Part shown: positions 7,764 to 15,620 of the stretch, in pieces
Position numbering within the stretch: position 1 is the first letter of the stretch
Layout: each line of letters begins with the position of its first letter
Origin: Palleronia rufa
GTDB taxonomy: Bacteria > Pseudomonadota > Alphaproteobacteria > Rhodobacterales > Rhodobacteraceae
Direction: 5' to 3'
Length of the DNA stretch: 53,519 bases
NCBI RefSeq assembly: GCF_000743715.1
Contig: NZ_JQEY01000011.1
Location: 1,052 to 54,570 of the forward strand
Made by a program: the position numbers and the translations under genes
Notes under the pieces: generated by a model
Told to the model about the DNA's origin: nothing
Databases searched by the model: none
What the model saw: only the letters and a program-made list of their open reading frames with translations

Positions 7764-9150
7764 TCACGCGGCGGTCTTGCGCTTTCGCGCGGGTTCGGGG
7801 GCGGCGTCCGTGTCCGGCGTGTCGGCGGGGGCGTCGGCGGGGGCGTCGGCGTCGTCGCCCAGCCGCTCGGTCCTCACCTCAGCGAAGATCCGACCATCGC
7901 CATCGAGGATCGCGTCGCGGCCGGTCTCGGCCTGCCAGCGTTCGACGGCGACATCGACATAAGCCGGGCTGATTTCCATCGCGAAGACCCGGCGGCCGTT
8001 GGCCTCGCCCGCCATGATCTGCGAGCCGGAGCCCGAGAACGGCTCGTAGCAGAGGCCGCCTCGGGCGACGTGCTGGCGCATCGGGATCCCGAATGCGTCG
8101 AGCGGTTTCGGCGTCGGGTGGTCGGGCCGGTCGTCCTTGGCGAAACTCGGCAGTGCCCATGTGGAAGGCAGGGTTTCCTCGGCCACCTTCGGCGGGCGGT
8201 TCGAGCGACGCCAGCCCATGAAGCAGGGCTCGTGCTTCCAGAGGTAATGCGACCGGGTCAGAACCCCCGCGGTCCTTCACCCAGATGATCTGCTGGTGCA
8301 CGAAGGCGCCCGCCTTCTCCCAGCAAGCCTCCAGCATCGCCTGGCGGCGCGAGGCGTGCCAGCAATACCAGGCCGCATCCTCGGTGATCGCCTCGGCGAC
8401 TGCCGCGGCGATGAAGCCGTCGTAAAGCTCGGCCCCCTGCGAAGAGTCGTCCCAGGTCGTGCCATAGGAGGCCGACCAATCCTTGTTGCGGGTCGGATGG
8501 TTCGAGCCGTCGTAGTCCACCAGATACGGCGGGTCCGTGGCGAACAGGATCGCCCGTTCGCCATTCATCAGGCGGCGCACGTCTGCCGCGCTGGTGCTGT
8601 CACCGCAGAGCAGACGGTGGTCGCCGAGGATCCAGAGATCGCCCGTGCGCGACGCCGGATTGCGCGGCGGCTCCGGGATGGTCACCGGCGGCACGGAACC
8701 CCCGGCGCCACCTTCTTCACCGTCCCCCTCCGGCACGAAAGCCAGCAGCTTGTCGAGTTCGCCGTCGGAGAAGCCCACCAGTGACAGGTCGAAATCATCG
8801 GCCAGCAGGTCGTTCAGTTCCGCCGACAGCAACGCCTCGTCCCATGGGCTCTCCGCCAGCTTGTTGTCCGCGATCCGATAGGCCCGGCGCTGCGCCTCGG
8901 TCAGGTGGCCGAGCACGATGACCGGCGCTTCGGTCAGCCCGAGTTGCGTCGCCGCCAGCACACGGCCGTGCCCAGCGATCAGCTCGCCTTCCTCGCCGAC
9001 GAGGCAGGGCACGGTCCAGCCGAACTCGGCCATGCTGGCGGCGATCTTGGCGACCTGGTCCGCGCCATGCGCCTTCGCGTTCTTCGCGTAGGGCTGGAGG
9101 CGCGACAGCGGCCAAGTCTCGATCGCATCCGGGGCGAAGCTCAGCGTCAT
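7764..9150 (-). pseudogene. ParB-domain DNA methyltransferase (N4/N6), frameshifted
   Basis: The protein starts MTLSFAPDAIETWPLSRL. Residues 10-100 form a ParB/Srx-like nuclease domain (ELIAGHGRVLAATQLG, RIADNKLAE). The methyltransferase domain follows, with motif IV TDPPY at 205-209 and, in another frame, HPTPKPLDAF and motif I EPFSGSGSQIMAG, giving the beta-class order. The frame changes at a run of five C at 8264-8268 (GGGGG in the coding strand) where relatives need four, because KDRG must continue VLTRSHYLW. The total is 1387 bp, one more than a multiple of three. This could be a real inactivation or a sequencing error. The longer frame upstream of 9150 has no homology. Confidence 0.83.
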
Positions 9151-9570
9151 GGTGGGCAAGGTTCCTCGGTCGGGTGGATGCCGGTGGCTTCCGGACTCCG
9201 GATGCCGGGCCGGACTCCACGCGGGGTCCAGCGGCCACCAGCGGTGTCCGGTCGGAAGGCCAGCGTTCATTGCTGTTTGCGCGGGGCGCGCGTGGCTCCG
9301 GCTTCCGGGTGGCTTCCCAAAAATCCGGCCCTGTCGCTGGCGATGTCCCGCGCTTCGCCCGCCAGCATACGAATGTCGCCAACAAGGACCCGAGAACTCA
9401 ATGGGTTAGCCCATTGGACCCCGGCTGGACCCTTCGCTGGACCCCGGAAGCCAGCGGCGCGGCGTCTGCCTGCGCGCGCTTCTCCCGATTATGTCGTAAG
9501 TAATAGCCCCCGACCCGCCTCGCGTCTCGCTCTCCGATGTCTCATCGAAAAAAGTCTCACAAACACGATT
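9151..9570. other. non-coding stretch inside the prophage
   Basis: I see no convincing gene in these bases. The DNA contains direct repeats of GGACTCC- and GGACCC-like words (9190-9230 and 9415-9450). It also has a perfect 7-bp inverted repeat with a 4-base loop, CAATGGG TTAG CCCATTG, at 9399-9416. CCCATTG also occurs in the candidate origin at 11885 and 11956. It probably holds the promoter for the two methyltransferases. Confidence 0.5.
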
Positions 9571-9593
9571 TCGCTTGACGAGATGTCAAGCGA
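9571..9593. promoter_or_regulatory. 9-bp palindrome TCGCTTGAC-GAGAT-GTCAAGCGA
   Basis: This perfect inverted repeat lies 21 bp past the stop of the hydrolase gene. A run of six T follows on the minus strand about 18 bases later (9549-9554 region), so it could act as a loose terminator for the hydrolase. Its DNA symmetry would equally suit an operator for the downstream methyltransferases. Confidence 0.5.
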
Positions 9594-9614
9594 TCTCAGC
9601 GGCAGCGACGCCGC

Positions 9615-10403
9615 TCACTCGAGGGTCTTGCCCGTTTCATCGAAAATGAGCCGAACGGTTTCTTCCGGCTGATCCCACATCGGAAAATGGCCGCAGTTCT
9701 CGAACCAATGCAGCCTGGCGGATGGAAACGCCTCCATCGCCCTTGCGGCCTGTCGCGGCAGACACAGACGATCCTGGCGGCCCCATCCGATGACGACGGG
9801 GCGGGATGTCCCCGCCGCGGGTCCCTCCTGCTCTGGCGCGATGGCGAGATCGCGCACGAGCGCATCGAAGGTCTTCGTCGCGGCAAAGCTGTTCAGCTCG
9901 GTCGCCACAACCTCAGCGTCCAGCTTCCAGGGACGTGCCGACAGCTGCGCCAGGAGCATGGTTCGGCTGACAGCCGACTTGGAGAGGGTGGGCAGCGCAG
10001 GCCGGAGGCCGCGCACGAGCCGGATCGACGCGATAAGCGTGGAGCGGAAATATGTCCTCTCCCAGCCGCGCCAGAAGCCGCCGGGATCAAGGGCGATCGT
10101 CGCGCCGACTTTCCCGCGACGCGCCATCTCGAGCACGATCCTTGCGCCGAGCGAGCTGCCGACGATGTCGATGCCTTCAAAGCCCTGTTCGATGATGAAG
10201 GACTCGACGCTGTCGGCGAGCCCTCTGAACGTGCCGCTGTCGGCATCCGCCGACGTTTCGCCATGCCCCGGCAGGTCCAGGGCCACGACCTCGCGCGTCT
10301 CGGAGAGCGCAGGAAGGATCGTTGTCCAGGAACGCCACGACCCTCCGAGCCCGTGCACGAGGAGAAGCGAAGGGCCCGCGCCCTGGCGAATGAAATTCAG
10401 CAT
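9615..10403 (-). CDS. alpha/beta hydrolase, prophage cargo
   Basis: This 262-residue protein (MLNFIRQGAGPSLLLVHGLGG...) has the full alpha/beta-hydrolase signature: oxyanion LVHGLGGSWRSW (about 14-25), nucleophile elbow IVGSSLGARIVLEM (Ser near 95), acid in GWGRQDRLCLP, and His in FENCGHFPMWDQPEE. There is no signal peptide. The substrate is unknown; relatives include esterases and C-C bond hydrolases. GAGGAAGG precedes the ATG at 10403. It sits between the methyltransferases and DUF6362 with its own flanking non-coding DNA, as expected for a 'moron' acquired by the phage and possibly expressed in the lysogen. Confidence 0.82.
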   Translation of the reverse strand: MLNFIRQGAGPSLLLVHGLGGSWRSWTTILPALSETREVVALDLPGHGETSADADSGTFRGLADSVESFIIEQGFEGIDIVGSSLGARIVLEMARRGKVGATIALDPGGFWRGWERTYFRSTLIASIRLVRGLRPALPTLSKSAVSRTMLLAQLSARPWKLDAEVVATELNSFAATKTFDALVRDLAIAPEQEGPAAGTSRPVVIGWGRQDRLCLPRQAARAMEAFPSARLHWFENCGHFPMWDQPEETVRLIFDETGKTLE

Positions 10404-10500
10404 CGGTACCTTCCTCGCTCGTAACAAGTGAACTCTCGACCGCATCGTGGTTGCGGTGGCAACGTGCCGATCAACGCTTTGATCCTCACGGCCGGCCGGG

Positions 10501-10929
10501 TTATTCGGCCTGTGCCCTGCCGACTATGTAGCTCATCGAGCGCTTCGTAGGTGGACTTTTGCCATTCAGCCTCCAGACGATCACTGCCAGCCCGTACTGG
10601 TGCCGCCGGTCCGCCGTCGCCCGGCTGAGCCCGAGCTCCCAGCAGATCGGCTTCCACGGCGTGCCATTCGCCCGAAGCCAGACGAGCCGAGCATCGTCCT
10701 TCTCGAGCCAGCGCAGCCAGAGCATCGCCTCCTCGGCCTGCGTGATCTGTCGCGGGCTGGGCCTCGGGCGACGCATCTGCGGCTCCTGGCCGACCTTGTC
10801 GGCGAAGCTGTGGAAATACTCTGGCCATGCGTTGAAGAAGCCCTGCGGCATCACGCCCGGCATCTGCCGCATCACGCCCGCCGCGAGCTCCAGCCGGTCC
10901 TGTACCTGTGCTGTGGTCCACTCACCCAT
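10501..10929 (-). CDS. DUF6362 family protein
   Basis: This 142-residue protein (MGEWTTAQVQDRLELAAGV ... MSYIVGRAQAE) matches the DUF6362 proteins of alphaproteobacterial phages. The central part (RQITQAEEAMLWLRWL, WKPICWELGLSRATADRRHQYGLAVIVWRLN) resembles a helix-turn-helix, so DNA binding or a sigma-region-4-like role is possible. The start overlaps the end of the upstream small gene by 8 bp, tying it to the resolvase operon. Confidence 0.75.
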   Translation of the reverse strand: MGEWTTAQVQDRLELAAGVMRQMPGVMPQGFFNAWPEYFHSFADKVGQEPQMRRPRPSPRQITQAEEAMLWLRWLEKDDARLVWLRANGTPWKPICWELGLSRATADRRHQYGLAVIVWRLNGKSPPTKRSMSYIVGRAQAE

Positions 10930-11125
10930 GACGCGCCTCCCGTTCCCGCTTGCCGTAGAGCCGCTCGCCGAGCTGGCGCACCAGTTCGCGCTCGGACCAG
11001 GTCAGGCGGTCGTCATCGACGGCGACGGCCAGCAGGCCCTGTTCCTTCCAGCCGTCGCGCTTGACCTCGTCGGGATTGCGACGGTGACCGCCGTATCCCT
11101 TGGGCGTGAATCGCATGCCGCTCAT
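10922..11125 (-). CDS. small phage protein, unknown
   Basis: This 67-residue basic protein (MSGMRFTPKGYGGHRRNPD ... RLYGKREREARHG) has an ATG that overlaps the stop of the resolvase gene (ATGA, 11122-11125) and an end that overlaps DUF6362. The coupling on both sides supports it as real. About a third of the residues are charged, and there is no recognised domain. A role as an accessory nucleic-acid-binding protein is conceivable but not shown. Confidence 0.65.
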   Translation of the reverse strand: MSGMRFTPKGYGGHRRNPDEVKRDGWKEQGLLAVAVDDDRLTWSERELVRQLGERLYGKREREARHG

Positions 11126-11658
11126 TGCACACCTCCCCGGGTCTCCAGCGCCCAGAGCAGGATCGCGATGGCGTCGGCCTCGTTGTCGTCGGCGGGCGAG
11201 AAGCCGCGCGCCCGGGCGGCCGTCATCATGGCGTCCTTGTTCGCGTTGCCCTTGCCGGTGGCGTGGCGTTTGATGGTACCGACGGGAACGCCCTCGTAGG
11301 GAATGCCGCGCAGTTCGGCCCATGCGGTCAGCGTGGCCATCAGCCCGCCATAGACGTGGGCGGCGTCGGTGCCGGCGTGACGGCGGACCTCTTCGAACCA
11401 GATCGCGGCGACGGGCCCGGACAGCCGGTCGATCTCGGTGAGCCAGTTGGTGAACCGCAGATACCGCATGCCGCCACCGTCGAAGCGGCCGGGGCGGAAG
11501 GACGCCGTGCCGGAGGTGATCAGCCCATCGATGCCTTGCAGCGCCCATCCCGTCGCGGTGCCGAGGTCGAGCGCCAGCATCACCCGGTTGGCGCGGACGA
11601 CGGGCCGCAGATCTGGGATTGCCTCGCGGCTGGAGGTGGCGAGAGTCAGGTCAGCCAT
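11122..11658 (-). CDS. RuvC-like Holliday-junction resolvase, phage type
   Basis: This 178-residue RNase-H-fold protein has an N-terminal ANRVMLALDLGTATGWAL (about 24-41) supplying the first Asp of the RuvC site. It also has IWFEEVRRHAGTDAAHVYGG (central Glu), IPYEGVPVGTIKRHATGKGNANKD (RuvC family strand and Lys/His patch), and DDNEADAIAILLWAL with the final acidic pair. Phage RuvC enzymes resolve branched replication intermediates before packaging. GGAG precedes the ATG at 11658. It starts just beyond the candidate origin and is the first gene of the rightmost late-replication block. Confidence 0.85.
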   Translation of the reverse strand: MADLTLATSSREAIPDLRPVVRANRVMLALDLGTATGWALQGIDGLITSGTASFRPGRFDGGGMRYLRFTNWLTEIDRLSGPVAAIWFEEVRRHAGTDAAHVYGGLMATLTAWAELRGIPYEGVPVGTIKRHATGKGNANKDAMMTAARARGFSPADDNEADAIAILLWALETRGGVQ

Positions 11659-11787
11659 GGGTGGTCTCCTCTTCTGGTTGGCTGCTCGGGTGGAAGACGA
11701 CGGCGGTCTGGTGCTTGGCGGTACGGGGCCGCCGTCGTCGGATCGGAATGTGCAGGGAGCGTCGGAGCCCGCGCGCGGACACCCTCG

Positions 11788-11834
11788 ACGTATGGGAGGC
11801 GAGGCCAAACCTGCCGGTTGGCCTCCCCATACGT
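11788..11834. other. long bulged hairpin near the candidate origin
   Basis: ACGTATGGG (11788-11796) pairs with CCCATACGT (11826-11834), and GAGGCCAA (11801-11808) pairs with TTGGCCTC (11818-11825). Only a 4-base bulge on one side and a 9-base loop are unpaired. This 17-bp stem lies between the primase-helicase and the resolvase. It could be a terminator, a leader structure or a cruciform in the origin. Confidence 0.6.
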
Positions 11835-11882
11835 AGTATGGGGGCTTGCCCACTCGCCTCATGTTGTGGCTGCAAGACTCTG

Positions 11883-12025
11883 TTCCCATTGAATTTTCAC
11901 GGCTCAGAGGATGAGGTGGGTCGATGAGGAAGGCCTTTCTCATCCTCATCACCAACCCATTGATTTCATTGGGCCATGAGAAAGGGATGAGAATGAGGAA
12001 GGCCGCGCTCATGATGAGGAAGTCA
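11883..12025. other. candidate phage replication origin with iteron-like repeats
   Basis: Three 13-bp direct copies of (G/A)ATGAGGAAG(G/T)C(C/A) lie at 11923, 11992 and 12013, with reverse copies (CTCATCCTCATC) between. There is also a near-palindrome centred on AAGGCCTT at about 11927-11950, and two copies of CCCATTGA at 11885 and 11956. The stretch is less GC-rich than its surroundings and abuts the 3' end of the primase-helicase gene, a common place for phage and plasmid origins. The role is inferred from position and repeats only. Confidence 0.45.
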
Positions 12026-14389
12026 GTCATCGGCCTCCTCCGGGTAGACCCAGACGGAGGGGTTCTCGACCTCGCGCGCGCGGCCGGAATGGGGGCATTT
12101 GTAGTGGGTCGGCGGCACCGCGACGCCCTCGGCAAGGACCTCTCCGGTGTCCGTGTCGATCACGGGATCGCGGCCGAAGCGCATGTCCCTGATCACGAGA
12201 TATCCGAAATGCGATTGCGTCCCGGCATACCCGTGCTCCGTGAAACTCCGGCGGAACTTGATCAGGCCCTTGGTGGCGAGCACCGACAGCCGCTCACGGA
12301 TGCTGTAGCGCCCGCCGAGATCGTGCTGGTTCTCGAACGCCTCCGCGAACTGCGTGGCGGTGTAGAGCCGACCCTCGGCCGCCTCGTCGAAGATCATCCC
12401 GAGGACGACCTGGTTCTTCCGATCCCGCTCTGCATCGTGCCTGGCGCCGATGTCCTGGCGCACGAGGCGCTCGTTCATCGGGTTGATCTCGACCCATTGG
12501 CCGCGCACCTTGTCGATCAGCTTCGAGGGCAGCGCGGGGCCGTTGCGCAGCTCGATCTCCAGCTTGCGCTCTGACGCGTCCTCGTCGGGGCGGTGCAGGA
12601 TCAGCCCGGAAGTGTAGAAGCCCCGCAGGGCGCTGGCGCCTGAAAGCGCGAGGAACGGATCCTCCTTAACCTGGTGCTTGCTGAGCTTCTTGGTGTGGTG
12701 GATCAGGATTACCCCGCAGTCCGGGTCGATGTGGTCGCGCAGAACCTCGACCCGCTCCTTGAGGAAGAACATCATGGCGGTGTTGTCGTTCTCGCCGCCG
12801 CCATCGGGTCCGCCGTCGAAGAGGTTCCGGATCGGGTCGATGCAGAGGATGTCGGGCGGCGCATCCGGGAATGCCGTCCGGATCGCACGGGCAACCCGGA
12901 CGCTGCCCTCGTTGTCGAGCAGCATTTTCAACTTGGGTGTGGCGACGAAGGTGTCGCGCGCGGCGGCCAGCACGTCGGACGGCAGAGCGATCTGCTTCAA
13001 CCGTTCCCGCAGATAGTGATACTGGATCTCGGCCTGCAGGTAGAAGATCCGCAGCGGCCTTGGCGGCGTGAAGCCGAGGAACGGCACGCCAGCGGCCATG
13101 TGGACGAGCCAGGAGATCAGCAGGTCGCTCTTGCCGACCTTGGGCGCACCGCCCAGCACCAGCAGTCCGCCCGGCGTCAGCACCCGGGGCGCGATGATGT
13201 CTTCGGGCATCGGGCTCTGATCGTCCAGCAGCGCGCCCAACGTGAAGGCAGGCATCTCGACCGGTCCCGGTGCGCCGGAGTCCAGCCGGATCAGAGGTGG
13301 GCCGTATTTCTCGACATGCCGTTCCCAGAGCCGCTCGGACTCCCGCTTGAGCCGCTCGACGGGCCACTGGGGCCGCAGCATCGCGGCGTTGTAGCCGCAG
13401 ATGCCGATCCAGCCCTCGTCCTTGCTCATCCGGCCCTCGTGGACCATGCGGATGAAGTGCCCGATCGCGGCGGAGGCGCCCTCGAAGCGGGACCAGTCGT
13501 CCTGCGCCCCCTCCCGCACCGGCGTGACCAGCACCTCGTCTAGGATGGGCTTGTCGGGATGGGTGAACGCGGGCTGCAGGGACACGCCCGCCGCGGGCGG
13601 CATGTCGGTGGCGGCTTCGATGAATTCGGCCAGATCGCGTTCGCGGTCGGCGTTCAGTTCGACGATCCGCACCTGCGTCTTGAGGTTGTTCTTGTAATAG
13701 ACGCTGCCCGCCACCCGGATCGGCTGATGGGCGGAGCGGAAATGCATGTCGCCGCCGACCTTTGCGGCGATGTCGCCCCGCAGACGGCAGACACGCGCTA
13801 TGTCGTCGCCCTCGGCGGGTTCGGTCAGCGCCCACCAGACATGGCACTTGCGCTGCCCCTCGGCCGTCACGCCGCCGCTTTCCACCACCATGCTGGGAGC
13901 GCCAAGGTGGCGTTCGACGTGCGCGCGCTTGGCGGCGATGTCACCGGTGTCGAGATCGACCACCACCGTCTGCATCTGCAGGATGTCGGCCGCCTTGGCC
14001 TGGCCGTGCGCGGAAACGGTGCCGGGGATGACGTAGACCGCGGCACCTTCCCGCGAGGCCCATGTTGCGAAGGTCGCCATCTTTTCGGGGGCGGAATGAT
14101 CCGCTTCCAGCCAGATGTTGTGCGGCCGCCCGTCGATGCCCTGACCCTTGTCGATGAAGCTGCGGACAGGGATCAGACCGTCGCAATATCCGAAGACGAC
14201 CTGCATGAATTGCGCGATCTGCGCAGGGTCGGGCTCGTCGCCGAAGACGTCGATCTGCGGCGCGGCATCGTTGAAGTCGCGCCACGGGTTGAAATGGACG
14301 ATGTTTTCCTTGGGCTCGTCGGGCGTGGTGTCGTCGCGCATGGCTGGCTCCTGGTCGGGATCGGATGGATCGGTGGGGTCGTCGGTCAT
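12023..14389 (-). CDS. phage primase-helicase (RepB-like primase plus RepA/RecA-like ATPase)
   Basis: This is a 788-residue replication protein. Residues about 50-260 form a primase-polymerase-like domain: VVVDLDTGD (142-150) supplies acidic metal ligands, and CHVWWAL and HQPIRVAGSVYYKN are typical of RepB-type primases. Residues about 400-620 are a hexameric-helicase ATPase with Walker A GGAPKVGKSDLL (414-425), Walker B ILCIDPIRNLFDG and sensor ILIHHTKK. The C-terminus looks like a winged helix (YSIRERLSVLATKGLIKF). It would initiate and unwind phage DNA. The ATG at 14389 overlaps the nuclease stop (ATGA); an internal ATG lies at 14341. The gene ends in the candidate origin. Confidence 0.85.
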   Translation of the reverse strand: MTDDPTDPSDPDQEPAMRDDTTPDEPKENIVHFNPWRDFNDAAPQIDVFGDEPDPAQIAQFMQVVFGYCDGLIPVRSFIDKGQGIDGRPHNIWLEADHSAPEKMATFATWASREGAAVYVIPGTVSAHGQAKAADILQMQTVVVDLDTGDIAAKRAHVERHLGAPSMVVESGGVTAEGQRKCHVWWALTEPAEGDDIARVCRLRGDIAAKVGGDMHFRSAHQPIRVAGSVYYKNNLKTQVRIVELNADRERDLAEFIEAATDMPPAAGVSLQPAFTHPDKPILDEVLVTPVREGAQDDWSRFEGASAAIGHFIRMVHEGRMSKDEGWIGICGYNAAMLRPQWPVERLKRESERLWERHVEKYGPPLIRLDSGAPGPVEMPAFTLGALLDDQSPMPEDIIAPRVLTPGGLLVLGGAPKVGKSDLLISWLVHMAAGVPFLGFTPPRPLRIFYLQAEIQYHYLRERLKQIALPSDVLAAARDTFVATPKLKMLLDNEGSVRVARAIRTAFPDAPPDILCIDPIRNLFDGGPDGGGENDNTAMMFFLKERVEVLRDHIDPDCGVILIHHTKKLSKHQVKEDPFLALSGASALRGFYTSGLILHRPDEDASERKLEIELRNGPALPSKLIDKVRGQWVEINPMNERLVRQDIGARHDAERDRKNQVVLGMIFDEAAEGRLYTATQFAEAFENQHDLGGRYSIRERLSVLATKGLIKFRRSFTEHGYAGTQSHFGYLVIRDMRFGRDPVIDTDTGEVLAEGVAVPPTHYKCPHSGRAREVENPSVWVYPEEADD

Positions 14390-15153
14390 GCAGCCAGGCT
14401 CCAGCACCGCTCGGCATGAGCGCAGAACCGGCATTCGAAGAAGTCGCGGCTGGCGGCGATGCGGGGCAGCAGCTCGCCGGCGTCGGTGGCTTGGAGGATC
14501 CGCACCGCGCGGTCGGACATGCGCTGCGCCAGATCGGCATCGAAGGCGACCTGCTCGTGATGCAGTTCGGCCGTGTCCTTGTTGATCGCCGTGAACAGTG
14601 CCGGGACCGAGGAAATGCCCGGCACCGACGACTCCATGTAAGCCTGGTAGATCGCGATCTGTGCGGCATAGACGGGCTTGGAGGCGGCGACCCCGTCCTT
14701 GACGCAGGCCCGCCAGTTCTTCGCGTTCATCGTCTTGCATTCCCAGAGCGCCGGGGTGCGCAGACCGAGTGCGGCCGGGGCTGCGGCCACGATCCCGTCG
14801 ACATGGCCACGGATGCGGCCGCCCGCGACGGAGAATCCGAACTGATCCCCATCGGGCCGATTGCCCTTGCGGGTGTAGAGGTCGAGCCCCGCCGCCCGCA
14901 GCCAGCGGATCGCCAGATCCTCGAGCTGATGGCCGATGGCGAAGATGCGCAGCGTCTGCCCGCCGAAATCCGCGCCCTCATCCTTCGGCGCGCCAGCAAA
15001 CTCGAACTGCAGCGCGCGTTCGCAGGCGTGACCCAGACGGGACGCGCCGAGATAGGTCCGGGGCGGCGTGGCCTCCCGCTCGGCGATCAGCGCGGCGTCG
15101 ACCAGCGCGTTGATCCGCTCTGTCATGGAGGGGCGCGGGTTGAAGTCCAGCAT
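14386..15153 (-). CDS. RecB/Cas4-like PD-(D/E)XK nuclease
   Basis: The 255-residue protein carries GHVDGIVAAA (the Asp) followed by ALWECKTMNAKNW (the E-x-K), the active site of the PD-(D/E)XK superfamily, and a downstream helix AAQIAIYQAYM (QxxxY motif). One Cys near the N-terminus (HACERALQFEF) and three at the C-terminus (FECRFCAHAERCW) match the 4Fe-4S arrangement of Cas4/AddB-type exonucleases. It probably processes DNA ends in phage recombination with the Sak4-like ATPase. It is coupled by TGATG to the upstream gene and by ATGA to the primase-helicase. Confidence 0.8.
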   Translation of the reverse strand: MLDFNPRPSMTERINALVDAALIAEREATPPRTYLGASRLGHACERALQFEFAGAPKDEGADFGGQTLRIFAIGHQLEDLAIRWLRAAGLDLYTRKGNRPDGDQFGFSVAGGRIRGHVDGIVAAAPAALGLRTPALWECKTMNAKNWRACVKDGVAASKPVYAAQIAIYQAYMESSVPGISSVPALFTAINKDTAELHHEQVAFDADLAQRMSDRAVRILQATDAGELLPRIAASRDFFECRFCAHAERCWSLAA

Positions 15154-15620
15154 CAGAACGGCACCTCGCCCTTGGCGGCGATGCGCGACATCTCGGCGCC
15201 ATAGCCCTCCAGAACCTCCTCGATCAAGGCGGTGACATCGGTTTCGGTGAGATCGCGCAGCCGTTTGTCCCAGCCGATCAGGTCCATTGTCTGGCCTAGC
15301 CGTTTCATCACCATCGCTATGGCGAGGCGTTCTTCATCGGTCGTTCCCTGCATGGTCAGTCCTTTCCGGTGGCGCGCCGCGAAGAACGCCTGGCAGTGCA
15401 TCGAGCAGAACCAGCGGTGTTCACGGGGGCGGGGTTTGTTGGGGCTGAAGAAACTGAAGCCGCGCGCGGGTCGCAGACAGACGACGCAAGGCTTGAGGCG
15501 CGGGTGCCAGAGCCGAATACGCTCCGGGCAATCCGCAGGCGGTGAGCCGGAACCGAGAACGGTCCGGGGGACCGTTCTCCCGGCGAACGGCGGGGATGGG
15601 ACTTGCGCGACATGATTCAC
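15153..15620 (-). CDS. DUF6511-like small zinc-binding phage protein
   Basis: About 155 residues are encoded if translation starts at the GTG at 15620, which overlaps the helicase stop (GTGA). The middle has CVVCLRPARGF and, 20 residues on, WFCSMHCQAFF, a likely zinc-binding Cys4. The C-terminal part (TTDEERLAIAMVMKRLGQTM ... GYGAEMSRIAAKGEVPF) is a helical domain that I associate with DUF6511 proteins. An internal ATG (about 15353) would give only the C-terminal domain, but the Cys pairs favour the long form. Its function is unknown; its place within replication genes suggests a DNA-related role. Confidence 0.62.
   Translation of the reverse strand: MNHVAQVPSPPFAGRTVPRTVLGSGSPPADCPERIRLWHPRLKPCVVCLRPARGFSFFSPNKPRPREHRWFCSMHCQAFFAARHRKGLTMQGTTDEERLAIAMVMKRLGQTMDLIGWDKRLRDLTETDVTALIEEVLEGYGAEMSRIAAKGEVPF

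Noticed and set aside
9151-9270. Longer N-terminus for the ParB-domain methyltransferase (start at 9270)
   Set aside because: The extra residues are Pro/His/Arg-rich with no homology. The ParB-like domain begins right after the ATG at 9150.
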